A DNA stretch of 64,000 nt from Rhodovibrio sodomensis (GCF_016583645.1 NZ_NRRL01000006.1:1-64000), one strand, 5' to 3'. Numbered from the stretch's first letter, positions 30,305-40,301 are shown. Notes: generated by a model not told the origin, from the letters alone. A program made the numbers and translations.

Positions 30305-31420
30305 ATGTCCACTGCCAATCGCGCCTTGCCGCTCGCGCGCACGTACCGCCCCGCACTGCTCTCCGAACTGATCGGACAGCCCGGGCTTACGCGCACGCTC
30401 ACCAACGCGTTCGAGCAAGGGCGGATCGCCCAGGCCTATCTCTTCACCGGCACCCGTGGGGTGGGTAAGACAACCACGGCCCGCATCCTCGCCCGCGCCC
30501 TGAACTGCGAGCAGGGCCCGACGGCCACGCCGTGTGGCACCTGCCAGCAGTGCACCGCGATCGCGGCCGAGCGCCACATGGACGTGTTGGAGATGGACGC
30601 CGCCTCCCGGACCCAGGTCGACAACATCCGGGAATTGATCGATCAACTCCCCTATCGCCCCGTGATGGGGCGCTACAAGATCCTCGTCCTCGACGAGGTC
30701 CACATGCTCTCGCGCAACGCCTTCAACGCGCTCCTGAAGACCCTCGAGGAGCCGCCCGAACACATCGTCTTCATCTTCGCCACGACCGAGGTCCGTAAGC
30801 TGCCACCCACAATCCTGTCGCGCTGCCAGCGTTTCGATCTGCGGCGCGTCAGCGAGGAGCAACTCGCCGGGCACGTCCGCGAGATCGCCGCGCGCGAAGG
30901 GGTGGGAATCGACCAGGATGCGGTCGAGGTCGTGGCCCGCGCCGGCGACGGCTCGGTCCGCGACACCCTGTCGATCCTGGACCAGGCAATCTCGATGGGC
31001 GGCGGGCGTGTGAGCGGTCACGAACTGCGCCAGAGCCTGGGCCTGGTCGAGCGGCAGCAGGCCTGTGCGATCCTCGACGCGGCCCTGGCGGGTCAGCCCG
31101 GCGAGGCGCTCAAAACCCTGCGCGGCGTCCTGGCCGGCGGCGCCGACGTCGCCGCTCTGCTCAAGGACATGCTGTCTTACGCCCATCAGCTCTGCCTGGG
31201 TGCCACCGCGCCCGAGACGCTGGGCGATGCCGGCCTCACCCCAGGCGAGGTCGAGGCGGTCAGTGCGCTCGGCCGCAAGCTCGGCGCGCGCACCTGCGAG
31301 CACACCTGGGGGCAGCTGATGCAGGCGGTCCCGGACGTGCAGGCAGCACCCGCGCCCGAGCAGGTCATCGAGATCGCGGTGCTGCGCGTTGCCGGCTCGC
31401 CAACCGGGAGTAACTGGTGA
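30305..31420 (+). CDS. dnaX: DNA polymerase III gamma/tau-type subunit, short form
   Basis: 371 residues, AAA+ motor of the clamp loader. Walker A is GTRGVGKTT (residues 49-57), the zinc-binding cluster is CEQGPTATPCGTCQQC, Walker B is LVLDEVHML, sensor 1 is IFATTE and the SRC motif is LSRCQRF. Domains I-III are present. The tau-specific C-terminus (DnaB and alpha binding) is missing, so it is gamma-like without needing a frameshift. GGAG precedes ATG 30305. It is followed by holA and holB with 4-bp overlaps. Confidence 0.93.
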   Translation: MSTANRALPLARTYRPALLSELIGQPGLTRTLTNAFEQGRIAQAYLFTGTRGVGKTTTARILARALNCEQGPTATPCGTCQQCTAIAAERHMDVLEMDAASRTQVDNIRELIDQLPYRPVMGRYKILVLDEVHMLSRNAFNALLKTLEEPPEHIVFIFATTEVRKLPPTILSRCQRFDLRRVSEEQLAGHVREIAAREGVGIDQDAVEVVARAGDGSVRDTLSILDQAISMGGGRVSGHELRQSLGLVERQQACAILDAALAGQPGEALKTLRGVLAGGADVAALLKDMLSYAHQLCLGATAPETLGDAGLTPGEVEAVSALGRKLGARTCEHTWGQLMQAVPDVQAAPAPEQVIEIAVLRVAGSPTGSNW

Positions 31421-32433
31421 AAGTCACGCCCGCCAAGATCGAGGGCTTCCTTAAAAAGCCCTCCGCCTCGCTCATCCTGCTGCACGGCCCCGATGCCGGC
31501 CAGATCCAGGAGTACGCGGAGCGACTCACACGCCTGCCGGACGCGGAGGTCACCCGTCTGCACGCCGACGTCGCCATCAAGGCCCCGGGACGCCTCCACG
31601 AGGCCGCGAGCTCGCGCGGACTGTTCGCCACCGGCACGCCTGTGATCCGCCTGCGCGGCGCCGGCGACAAGGCGACCAGACTGCTGAAAGAGGTGCTGGC
31701 CGCGCCGCCCGAGGCGCGGATCATCGTCGAAGCCGGCGAGCTGACCGCGAAGTCGAGCCTGCGCAAACTGTTCGAGAAGGAGGCCGGCGCGGCCGCGATC
31801 GCGTGCTACCCGTTCGACGCGCAGGAGCGCGTGAAGTTCGTCGACGCGAACCTGCGGGATGCCGGGAAGCGAGCGGCCGCCGGTGTGACCGATCTCATCG
31901 CCGCACGCCTTCCCGATGACCGCGCGGCCGCCCGGCGGGAGCTGGAGAAGCTTGTCCTCTGCGCCGGCGACGACTCCGAGATCGCTCAGGAGCTGGTCGA
32001 CAGCGTCATTGCCGACGGGGGCGACAGCGGGCTTGGCGACGCCATCCTCGCCGCCGGCGAGGGGGACCAGCGGGGCTGCGAACGCGCGGTCCAACGCCTG
32101 CTCACCGACGGCGAGAGCCCGGTCGGCCTGATCCGGATCGCCCTACGCCACTTCCATCAGCTGCACGACACCCGAGTCGCGATCGACACCGGCGTGTCCG
32201 CCGCGGACGCGATCGGCAAGCTGCGCCCGCCGGTGTTCTGGAAGGATCGCGCACGCTTGCAGGCACAGGCGACCCGCTGGCCCCTGCCGGCGATCGAGCG
32301 CGCCCTGGATCGGCTGCACGCGACCGAGCGACAGGCCAAGATGACCGGCTATCCCGATGGCACCCTCGTCGCCCACCTCTTCTGGACGATCGCCATGCAG
32401 GCCCGTCAGCTTCAGAAAGGACGTCGTCGATGA
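31417..32433 (+). CDS. holA: DNA polymerase III delta subunit
   Basis: 338 residues, usual HolA length. It opens sliding clamps. Recognisable blocks are FLKKPSASLILLHGPDAG, IIVEAGELTAKSSLRKLFEKEAGAAAIACYPF, AARLPDDRAAARRELEKLVLCAG and FHQLHDTR. The clamp-opening hydrophobic pair lies in the N-terminal AAA+ fold. Its GTG start overlaps the dnaX stop (GTGA), indicating coupling. Confidence 0.9.
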   Translation: MKVTPAKIEGFLKKPSASLILLHGPDAGQIQEYAERLTRLPDAEVTRLHADVAIKAPGRLHEAASSRGLFATGTPVIRLRGAGDKATRLLKEVLAAPPEARIIVEAGELTAKSSLRKLFEKEAGAAAIACYPFDAQERVKFVDANLRDAGKRAAAGVTDLIAARLPDDRAAARRELEKLVLCAGDDSEIAQELVDSVIADGGDSGLGDAILAAGEGDQRGCERAVQRLLTDGESPVGLIRIALRHFHQLHDTRVAIDTGVSAADAIGKLRPPVFWKDRARLQAQATRWPLPAIERALDRLHATERQAKMTGYPDGTLVAHLFWTIAMQARQLQKGRRR

Positions 32434-33377
32434 CGGCCAACAACCTGACTTTGCAGGATCAGATCGAAGCCGCACCGCCGGGCGGCCTGATACTCTGCGG
32501 CCCCGCCGGCATCGGCAAGGCCGCGTTCGCCCGGGAGATCGCGGCTCGGCTGCTCGGCTGCGCGCCGGACTTCGCACACCCCGATCTCCACATCGTCCGG
32601 GCGGCCGAGGACAAGAAGGCGATCGACGTGGAGCAGGTTCGCGACGCCTGTCAGCGCATCCGGCTGGCGCCGGCCGACGGCGGGCATCGCGTGATGCTGG
32701 TGCCGCAGGCCGACACCATGACGGTCAACGCCGCAAACGCGCTGCTGAAAACGCTGGAGGAACCGCCCGCGCGCGCGACCGTGATCCTGACGGTGGATGC
32801 GGTGGGGCGGCTGCCGGCGACGATACGAAGCCGCTGCCGTTTGGAGCGCGTCGCCGCCCCGGCCCGCGATGCCGCCCTCGCCCAGCTGCGCGAGACCTGC
32901 CCCGACCTGAGCGTCGAGGAGGGACGAGGACTGCTGGAGTTGGCTCAGGGCCGCGCCGGCCTGGCCGCGGACTACGCGGCCGCAGGCGGAATCGAACTCT
33001 ACCTCGACATCTGCCGCGCGGCCAAGCCGCTGATCCGGCCGGGCGGCAGGGTCGACCGGCCGCTACTGATCGCGCTCACCCAGCGCGCCGGCAAGTCCTG
33101 GCCCACGGCCGTCAACCTGATCGAGCGCCTGGCAGCCCGCCTGAGCGAGACGCTTGCCTGCGGCGAGCCGCCAGCGGCCGCGATGGAGGGCGAGGACAAG
33201 TTCCTGCAGGCGATCGCGCGCCACGCACGCCTGAGCGCGAGTGTCTCGGCCTGGACGGACGTGCGGCGGCTTGGCGAGGAGGCCGAGGTCCGGAACCTGG
33301 ACGGCCGGACCACACTCGACCGTGCGCTGCGTGCGCTCGACGCTCTCGCCGCCACGCCGGCCGAACAAGCCGGCTAG
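32430..33377 (+). CDS. holB: DNA polymerase III delta' subunit
   Basis: 315 residues. AAA+ fold with a P-loop GPAGIGKA (24-31), ANALLKTLEEPP and an SRC motif (IRSRCRLERV) for the arginine finger that completes the DnaX ATPase sites. ATG overlaps the holA stop (ATGA). With dnaX and holA it completes a three-subunit clamp loader in one transcript. Confidence 0.9.
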   Translation: MTANNLTLQDQIEAAPPGGLILCGPAGIGKAAFAREIAARLLGCAPDFAHPDLHIVRAAEDKKAIDVEQVRDACQRIRLAPADGGHRVMLVPQADTMTVNAANALLKTLEEPPARATVILTVDAVGRLPATIRSRCRLERVAAPARDAALAQLRETCPDLSVEEGRGLLELAQGRAGLAADYAAAGGIELYLDICRAAKPLIRPGGRVDRPLLIALTQRAGKSWPTAVNLIERLAARLSETLACGEPPAAAMEGEDKFLQAIARHARLSASVSAWTDVRRLGEEAEVRNLDGRTTLDRALRALDALAATPAEQAG

Positions 33378-33423
33378 CCGGGCGACCACGACCCGCGAGT
33401 GGGCACGATCACGGCGATCGCGG

Positions 33424-33451
33424 CCCGTTCGCGCGTTCCGGTCCCATCTTC
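33424..33451 (+). promoter_or_regulatory. Bipartite promoter-like element before uvrD-dnaJ gene
   Basis: CCCGTT, 12 nt ending in CCGG, then TCCCATCTTC. It is 33 bp before the TTG start. Confidence 0.5.
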
Positions 33452-33478
33452 TCGTGAGCAGCAGATGGGACCAGACCG

Positions 33479-35809
33479 TTGCCGAGCAGCCCCCCTCTCT
33501 TTCCGGGCTTCGACGATATCGCGCCCAAGGTGGGTGCGCCTGTAAAGCAGGGGAAGTCGAGCAAGCCCAGAAAACCGCGAAAGCCCTGCGGTTCGGCCCC
33601 GAACGCCCTCCCGCAGGTCGTTGATGACCACGGCCTGAACCCGGAGCAGCTCGCCGCCGCTCAGGCGCCGATCAACCGGCCTTGCCTTGTGCTCGCGGGC
33701 GCTGGCACCGGTAAGACCAAGACTCTCGTTGCCCGCTATCTGTTCCTGCTCGCGCAGAAGGTGCCTGCGCAGCGCATCATGACCGTCGCCTTCAACAAGA
33801 CGGCCGCGGACGAGCTGGCTCAGCGCCTGCAGCAGGCATCCGGCCGAAAGCCGTCCTGGAACGGCACCTTTCACGGCCTGGGTTTCCGCCTTCTCAACGA
33901 GTTGCGTGACCTTTTCGATCTCCCGGACAAGATCAAGGTGCTGTCCGACAGCGACATAACGGGTCTTCTGAGGCAGATCTCCTTCGACCTTTCGATCCGC
34001 AGCGACATCGCCGACCTCACCACCCTGCGCACGGCGATCTCCAGCTGGAAGAACCGCGAATGCACGCCCGCCGACGTGGCCGCCGATTTGGCTGCGACGG
34101 AGCGCCGCCTGCTCGCGCGCGGGCCGTTGCGGGACGACGATCCGGCGGCCTTTGCCCTGCGCGCCAATCAGATGATCCATGCGGTCTACGAGACATACGA
34201 GACCCGGAAAGCCGAGGCCCGGAAGATCGACTTCGGCGACATGCTGCTGCTGCCGACCGTTGCGATGCGGGAGGACCCCGGCCTGCGGGTGCGGATGGCG
34301 CAGCGGTTCGATCAGATCCTGGTCGACGAATACCAGGACATAAACACCTGCCAGTACGCCTTTATCCAGCACCTCGCGAGCGCGGGAGCCCAGCTCTACG
34401 TCTGCGGCGACGACGCGCAGGCCATATATGGCTGGCGCGACGCGAAAGTAGAGCACATTCTCAACTTCAAGTCGCAGTACCCCGACGCGACCCTGGTCTC
34501 TCTTACCCGAAACTACCGCTGTCCCCCGGAAGTCCTCGACGTCGCCAACGTGATCGCCGGCAACCTGCGCCAGCGCGTGGCGAACGCGCACCTCCAGGCC
34601 ACCAAGGAGCCCGGCGGCAAGCCACAGTGCGGGCGCTTCGCCACCGCCCGGGCGGAGATCGCGGAGGTCACCCGGCGGATCGCCGCGCACGGCGAAGATG
34701 GCGGCGCCTGGCGCGACATCGCGGTCCTGGCGCGGGTCAACCGCACCTTGCGCGCCGTCGAGGACCGCCTGGTCTATCTCGGCATCCCCTATGTCGTGCG
34801 CGGTGGCTCGTTCTGGGACCGCGCCGAGGTCAAGGACGTGCTCGCCTATCTGGAGGCGGCGCTGGATCCCGCGGCCGACGACGCGTTCCGGCGCATCGCC
34901 AACGCGCCCGCCCGCAACCTGGGCCGCACGGCGATGAAGAAGCTCGAGGCCAAGGCACGCGCCCAGGGGCGGCCGCTGCAGAGCCTCGCCCTGATCGACG
35001 CGCTCCCGAAACCGGGCGCCCAGGGCTTCGAGCACCTGCTGACCCATCTCGCCGCGGCGCGGAAGGCGATGCAGCACGGCTCGCCGCCATCAGCCGCGCT
35101 CACGAACCTCTTGGAAGCCGTGAAGTATCACCGCCACCTCAAGGGCGACCCGGAGACGGTGAAGGAGCGCACGGAGAACGTCATCGAGGTCTGCGAGGCG
35201 GTGGACGAGTACGACTCGCCCGCCCAGCTGCTTCTGCATGCCCGCGCTTGCGTGGGCAAGCAGAGCCAGAGCCCCGACGCGGTGGTGCTCTCCACCGTGC
35301 ACCGGGCGAAGGGCCTGGAGTGGCCTTGGGTGTTCCTGGTCGCCTGTCAGCAGGGTCAGATGCCGCACGGCCTCGCGCAATCGATGCGTGAGCGCGAGGA
35401 AGAACGCCGTCTGGCCTACGTCGCGGTGACGCGCGCCCGCACCAAGCTCTGGATCTCCTGGGCGCAGATCGACCGCATGGGGCGCCCGCAGGACCCGAGC
35501 GAGTACCTGTTCGAGGTCGAGAGCCTGCTCGACCACAGCGACAGCTTCGCCACCCCGATCGACCACCTGTTCGCCGACACGCCGGGCACGTCGGGCGAGA
35601 CTTACGGCCGCGCGAAACCGGCTTCGAGCGCTCCGCCCTGGTCTCGGGTGCTCGAGGTCAAGCCCGACGCCAGCCTCGCCGAGATCGAGGCCGCGTACCG
35701 TGCGCTCGTCAAGCGCCACCATCCCGACCTCGGTGGGTCGCACGCGAAGATGACCGAGCTCAACATCGCCATCGCCCAGGCGCGCGCCTTCAACACGCAG
35801 GGGTCCTGA
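33479..35809 (+). CDS. UvrD/Rep-family helicase fused to a C-terminal J domain
   Basis: 776 residues from a TTG start behind GATGGGA. The N-terminal 50 residues are basic and disordered. Superfamily 1A motifs appear in order: AGAGTGKT (73-80), VDEYQDINTCQ, CGDDAQAIYGWR, TRNYRCP, STVHRAKGLEW and YVAVTRAR. The last ~60 residues form a J domain (WSRVLEVKPDASLAEIEAAY, HPD at 748-750), which should stimulate a DnaK-type Hsp70. The helicase part would unwind DNA in repair or replication. The fusion could recruit DnaK to remodel complexes on DNA. It follows the clamp-loader operon by 101 bp and has its own promoter-like element. Confidence 0.88.
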   Translation: MPSSPPLFPGFDDIAPKVGAPVKQGKSSKPRKPRKPCGSAPNALPQVVDDHGLNPEQLAAAQAPINRPCLVLAGAGTGKTKTLVARYLFLLAQKVPAQRIMTVAFNKTAADELAQRLQQASGRKPSWNGTFHGLGFRLLNELRDLFDLPDKIKVLSDSDITGLLRQISFDLSIRSDIADLTTLRTAISSWKNRECTPADVAADLAATERRLLARGPLRDDDPAAFALRANQMIHAVYETYETRKAEARKIDFGDMLLLPTVAMREDPGLRVRMAQRFDQILVDEYQDINTCQYAFIQHLASAGAQLYVCGDDAQAIYGWRDAKVEHILNFKSQYPDATLVSLTRNYRCPPEVLDVANVIAGNLRQRVANAHLQATKEPGGKPQCGRFATARAEIAEVTRRIAAHGEDGGAWRDIAVLARVNRTLRAVEDRLVYLGIPYVVRGGSFWDRAEVKDVLAYLEAALDPAADDAFRRIANAPARNLGRTAMKKLEAKARAQGRPLQSLALIDALPKPGAQGFEHLLTHLAAARKAMQHGSPPSAALTNLLEAVKYHRHLKGDPETVKERTENVIEVCEAVDEYDSPAQLLLHARACVGKQSQSPDAVVLSTVHRAKGLEWPWVFLVACQQGQMPHGLAQSMREREEERRLAYVAVTRARTKLWISWAQIDRMGRPQDPSEYLFEVESLLDHSDSFATPIDHLFADTPGTSGETYGRAKPASSAPPWSRVLEVKPDASLAEIEAAYRALVKRHHPDLGGSHAKMTELNIAIAQARAFNTQGS

Positions 35810-35847
35810 GCGACCGTCGGCTACAAAGCGAATACGATCAAGGCCGG

Positions 35848-35875
35848 ACAGTTTACGGTCACCGCTCCCATTTCC
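35848..35875 (+). promoter_or_regulatory. Bipartite promoter-like element before 35904 gene
   Basis: ACAGTT, 12 nt ending in CCGC, then TCCCATTTCC. It is 34 bp before the ATG. Confidence 0.5.
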
Positions 35876-35903
35876 GGGACATCCAACACCGATCGGATGT
35901 CCC

Positions 35904-38609
35904 ATGCGCCGCTCACTCCTTCTCCTCGCCGCCGTCTCCGGCATCTGCGGGATCGCCTACGAGGTCCTGCTTGGCCGGATGATCTCCAGCTACCTCGGGC
36001 ACACCTACCTGGTCAGTGCGGCCGTCCTGGCCGGGTTCATGATCGGCCTGGCCCTGGGCAACCTGCTGGCGCACCGCGCTCTGCGGTGGCTGCCACTGGT
36101 CGAGATCGGTATCGGCGCCTACGGCATCTCCGCCGCCGTCCTATTCCGTCACGGTTTCGAGGAGGTCGTCGGACTGCTCCCGGCGAGCGCGGCGGGGCCG
36201 GGACTGGTCGCGATGGCGCTGGTGATGGTGAGCGTGCCCGCGCTTCTGATCGGCCTCGCGGTGCCTCTGTTCGCTCTCCATCTTGAGCGACAGATGCCCG
36301 ACACGGCGGGATCGCCAAGAGCGCGGGCCTTCCAGAACATCTACATCACATACAATCTCGCCGCCGCGGCGGGCGCGCTGGCGCTCGAGTTCCTAGTGGT
36401 AAGGACTATCGGACTGTCAGGCGCGATGATCGCGTTGGCGGTTACCAACGTGGCCGTCGGCGCCGCCCTCTGGTACCTCGGACCCAATCGCGACACGCTC
36501 GCTCAGCTCGCGTCGGCCGGCACTCGACCTGACGGCTACGCCCGCCTTGCCCTGTTCACGGCGGCCCTGGCAAGCGGCGTGTACCAGATGCTCGTCCTCA
36601 AGCTTACCGCGCTGGTGTTTGGTCCCGCCGGCCAGAATCTCGCGCTGGTCGTCGCTATCGCCCTGCTCGGTCTGGCCGCGGGCAGCTGGCTGTCCCGCTG
36701 GCGCCGGCTATCCTTCTCCGCCCTGTTAGCGAGCGCGGTACTGATCTTGCCGCTTGGTCTACTGACCCTGCGCCCGGCGATCGAACTGTGGAGCGAGTTC
36801 GCCAGCCTGGATATGCCGGAAGCCGCATTGCTGGGCGGCCAGTTTCTGGTTCTGCTCGTCGTAACCCTGCCCGGCTTCATTCTCTTGGGCGCGACCGTTC
36901 CGGTGATCCTGCGCTGTTACCCCGGGACCGACGCGACCCCGGGACGCGGCCTGGCGATCGCAAGCCTGGGCAACGGCATTGGTTTCCTCGCAACAGCACT
37001 GCTGCTGCACGCATGGCTTGGGGCCGCGGGTCTGGCAGTCCTGACCGTCCTTCTGCTTGTTACCGCCACTTGGCCGCTGACTCTGCGCCGAGGCCACCTC
37101 ATCTGGCCTGTCGCAGCCACGGCCATCGCCGGTGGCATGGCCGCCCTTCTGCTGACCAGTTGGCCGCACACGTATCTAGCGATGGGCGCGAGCGAACTAG
37201 CGCGCAGGGACCTCGAACAGAGGATGACGCACATCGTCGATGTGAAAACCCTCCGCAGCTTCGACAACACTGTCAGCCTCGTGACCCACAAGCATGGGTT
37301 CATTCGGATGGTGATCAACGGCCATGGCGCGCTCGGCCTGGGCGTCGACGGGCGGGACCCCGAAGAGACCATGGTCGGCATGGCCCCCGCCCTGTTCTCG
37401 GACAGCCACGAGCACGCGCTGGTGCTCGGGCTCGGCACCGGCATTACGGCGAGCGCCGTCTCTGAGACCTATACGAAGGTCACGATCGTCGACTCCAACC
37501 CGCTTGCGGCCGAGATGCTGCCGCGCTTCGATGCCGGCAACATGGGGCTCGCCGAGCAGACCGACCTCGATGTCCGCACCCAGGATGGCTTCGTCCACCT
37601 GTTGCAAAGCGGCTCTTCCTACGATGCCATCGTCAACACCGTCGACAGCCCAGCCCACATGGCCGCGGCAAAACTCTATTCCCTGGATTTTCTCCGCCTG
37701 GCGAGCCGTCATCTCACGCCCGGCGGCGTCTATGCGACTTGGTTCGATTCCTCGATGCCGCTTGAGGCCCGGCATTCGCTCATTCTTGGCCTGAAGACCG
37801 CGTTCGCCGACTGCAGCTATCTGATGGTGAACAGCGGCTATTCGCTTGCGATCTGCGGTAACAGCCATCTCGGGGCCCCGGCGAGCGACGTCCCGTTCAG
37901 CGATCGCCTGCGCAACCAGCTTCGCAGTCTCGGGGTCGATCAGCGGGCCGAGGTTTTTCTCGGTTACCGGATCGCGGTGCGTCACCCGCTCGGCAAGCCG
38001 CCGGAAGGCACCCCCGTCAGCACCCTGGATAATCCGGAACTGGACTTCTTGATGGGGCGTCCAGGCGCTGATGACGACTTCAGCCAGCCCAGCTGGCATG
38101 TACGTCAACGCCAGCTGTTCAGCCGGCCGCGACCTGACGAACTGGAAGCCTGCTATGCGCAAAGCCTGCTTTCTTGGAACAGCCCGTGCATGGAGGCGCT
38201 GCAGCAGCGCCGCTGCATCCCCGACATGTGGCTCGCGCGACTTGCTCGCAGCCTGACCCCGCTGCCCGACATGGTGAGTCAGGTTGTCGAAATCGCCACC
38301 GCCCTGCACGGCCGCGGTCACCCAGATCTCGCCCGCGAGCTGCTGCGCGCCGTCGACGAAGTTCAGGTCCGTCATGCACTGTACCCGATCGACTATCACA
38401 CACGGGTGCAGCATTACGCGCTCACACGCGTACTGGCGATGCCTGAACCCTCCTGGATAGAGCGGGTCGCCGATCCAGCGGCGGTACGCGCTGCCGCCGC
38501 CGACCGCGCCAAGCATGCGCGCATACTGGCAAGCCAAGCCTACGAAACCAGCGGCTACATCTACAAGCTTCCGATGACCGCCTGCCCGGCATCGGAACCC
38601 ATCCATTAG
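35904..38609 (+). CDS. Multispanning membrane protein with spermidine-synthase-like methyltransferase fold
   Basis: 901 residues. The N-terminal ~430 residues hold about 12-14 transmembrane helices in two homologous halves. A Rossmann domain of the spermidine-synthase type follows (about 430-700) with ALVLGLGTGITASAV and VTIVDSNPLAAEM as the nucleotide/SAM-binding loop and acidic strand end. Asp is seen where the synthase gate would lie (NTVDSPAHM). The last ~200 residues are extra and unrecognised. Such membrane SpeE-like fusions are widespread, with poorly known substrates. Polyamine synthesis is not assured. Confidence 0.82.
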   Translation: MRRSLLLLAAVSGICGIAYEVLLGRMISSYLGHTYLVSAAVLAGFMIGLALGNLLAHRALRWLPLVEIGIGAYGISAAVLFRHGFEEVVGLLPASAAGPGLVAMALVMVSVPALLIGLAVPLFALHLERQMPDTAGSPRARAFQNIYITYNLAAAAGALALEFLVVRTIGLSGAMIALAVTNVAVGAALWYLGPNRDTLAQLASAGTRPDGYARLALFTAALASGVYQMLVLKLTALVFGPAGQNLALVVAIALLGLAAGSWLSRWRRLSFSALLASAVLILPLGLLTLRPAIELWSEFASLDMPEAALLGGQFLVLLVVTLPGFILLGATVPVILRCYPGTDATPGRGLAIASLGNGIGFLATALLLHAWLGAAGLAVLTVLLLVTATWPLTLRRGHLIWPVAATAIAGGMAALLLTSWPHTYLAMGASELARRDLEQRMTHIVDVKTLRSFDNTVSLVTHKHGFIRMVINGHGALGLGVDGRDPEETMVGMAPALFSDSHEHALVLGLGTGITASAVSETYTKVTIVDSNPLAAEMLPRFDAGNMGLAEQTDLDVRTQDGFVHLLQSGSSYDAIVNTVDSPAHMAAAKLYSLDFLRLASRHLTPGGVYATWFDSSMPLEARHSLILGLKTAFADCSYLMVNSGYSLAICGNSHLGAPASDVPFSDRLRNQLRSLGVDQRAEVFLGYRIAVRHPLGKPPEGTPVSTLDNPELDFLMGRPGADDDFSQPSWHVRQRQLFSRPRPDELEACYAQSLLSWNSPCMEALQQRRCIPDMWLARLARSLTPLPDMVSQVVEIATALHGRGHPDLARELLRAVDEVQVRHALYPIDYHTRVQHYALTRVLAMPEPSWIERVADPAAVRAAAADRAKHARILASQAYETSGYIYKLPMTACPASEPIH

Positions 38610-38639
38610 CACATGAACATGCCCTCCAGGAGTTGAAGT

Positions 38640-39143
38640 ATGCTCTACGTCGCCGGTTTCGCCTTCTCACCGGATGCCCGGAAGGTCGCCCTGATCCGGA
38701 AATCCAAGCCCGCCTGGCAAGCGGGTCTGCTGAACGCCATCGGAGGCAAGGTCGAGCCCGGCGAACGAGAGATAGACGCGATGGTTCGGGAGTTCGCCGA
38801 GGAGACCGGCGCCATGACCCGGCCAGCCGACTGGTCTCCGGTGGTCATGCTGAAAGGCAGCGAGTTCGAGGTCGCCTTCTTCCGGAGCTTCGCCGTGGAG
38901 CTCAGCGCCCTCCGCTCCATGGAGAGCGAACGCGTCGAGGTGCACGCCGTGCTCCCCGTGCCGCCGGATACCATTCCGAACCTGCACTGGCTGATCCCGC
39001 TCAGCCTCGACAACCTGTACCTGCCCGTCGATCTCCACGACGTAGGCGGCACCGAGGAGGGGCGCCCAACCCACCTGGCGACCGCGGTTTCGGCCTCGGG
39101 CCGCGTGACATCGCTCACGCCCCCGTCTCGCCTCTCGTGGTAA
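38640..39143 (+). CDS. Nudix hydrolase
   Basis: 167 residues. The Nudix box GGKVEPGEREIDAMVREFAEETG matches GX5EX7REUXEEXGU, so a nucleoside-diphosphate derivative is the likely substrate. The N-terminus (LYVAGFAFSPDARKVALIRK) is the usual first strand pair. AGGAG lies upstream of the ATG. It sits 30 bp after the previous gene. Confidence 0.9.
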   Translation: MLYVAGFAFSPDARKVALIRKSKPAWQAGLLNAIGGKVEPGEREIDAMVREFAEETGAMTRPADWSPVVMLKGSEFEVAFFRSFAVELSALRSMESERVEVHAVLPVPPDTIPNLHWLIPLSLDNLYLPVDLHDVGGTEEGRPTHLATAVSASGRVTSLTPPSRLSW

Positions 39144-39203
39144 GCTCCTGTGACTGACCCGGAGCCATGCCCCACGAGGCGCGGGGTGATTTGAGGTAAT
39201 GAT

Positions 39204-40301
39204 GTGAGCGCATCCGACTTCACCGGCCACGAGATCGCCGCAGCCGTCCACACCCTGCGCCAGCGCGGCGACCTCGACGCCCGCGTGCAGCTCGCCAAGG
39301 CTGCTGCGCGGCGCCTGTCCCAGGCGCAGATCGCAACCGGCTCGCGCGACCTTGCACTCGCCTCGATCGCCGCACTCCTGGATGACGTCGAGATCCTCGT
39401 CCGAAGCACGCTGGCGCTGGCGCTGTGTGATGCCCCCGACCTCCCGGAGCCCATCAAACGACAAATCCTTGCCGACGTCGACCCGGTCGCGATTCCGTTC
39501 ATCGAGCGTGCCAATAACCTCGACTCCGCGGAGCTGCGGGACCTGATCGACGCGGGCGGCACCCGACAGGCCGCGGTCGCGCGTCGACCGGATCTCACCG
39601 TCGCCCTGATCCACCAGATCCTGCAACACGGCGCCCCGCCCGCGATCGCCGCCCTGCTCTCGAACGCGAGCGCCGACATCGACGCCCGGGACTGCCGTGA
39701 AGCCATCCGCCGACACGCCAGCAACCCGGCGGTCGCGCGCAGCGCGGCCATCCGCTCAGATCTCAGCGATGCGGCCGTCGCCGACCTGCTGAGCCAGGCG
39801 GTCGATCATTGCGCCAGCTTGCTGGTGCAGAACTGCGATCTCCCCGCATCCGTCATCGACGACATCATCGTCCGCTCGAGCGACCGTGGCCTCGTCAGCC
39901 TGCTGCAGGCGCTCAGCGCCCGTCAATGCGGCCTCATGCTGGAGAAGCTCGTCGCGCGGGGACGGACCTCCCCGGCGCTCGCGCTCCGGGCGCTCCTGTC
40001 AGGCGATCGCCAGCTCTGCCTCGACGTGCTGGCGGCGTGTGCCGGCATGCCTCGGGCCGAGTTCCGCCATCAGATGGCCAAGGGCGAAGACTCGGCCAAC
40101 CGCTTGCTGAAGCAGGCCGGGATCCACGCGGCCGGGCGTCGGCTGCTGCGCGCCGCGCTCAATGCGCAGCCGAAAACAGCGCCCCCGCATCAGGCCGGCT
40201 GTGACACGGACATCATGACGGCGGTCGCGAAGGTGCAGCCCGGGCTGGACCCCGCACATCCGGAGCGCTTCATGCGCTCTGCGGCCCAGCTCCTACGGTA
40301 A
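39204..40301 (+). CDS. DUF2336 protein (alpha-helical, HEAT-like)
   Basis: 365 residues from GTG 39204 with GAGGT upstream. The pattern of paired helices (LALASIAALLDDVEILVRSTLALAL, RPDLTVALIHQILQHG, NPAVARSAAIRSDLSDAAVADLL) is that of DUF2336, an alphaproteobacterial family of unknown role. A second member lies at 57615. Confidence 0.72.
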   Translation: MSASDFTGHEIAAAVHTLRQRGDLDARVQLAKAAARRLSQAQIATGSRDLALASIAALLDDVEILVRSTLALALCDAPDLPEPIKRQILADVDPVAIPFIERANNLDSAELRDLIDAGGTRQAAVARRPDLTVALIHQILQHGAPPAIAALLSNASADIDARDCREAIRRHASNPAVARSAAIRSDLSDAAVADLLSQAVDHCASLLVQNCDLPASVIDDIIVRSSDRGLVSLLQALSARQCGLMLEKLVARGRTSPALALRALLSGDRQLCLDVLAACAGMPRAEFRHQMAKGEDSANRLLKQAGIHAAGRRLLRAALNAQPKTAPPHQAGCDTDIMTAVAKVQPGLDPAHPERFMRSAAQLLR

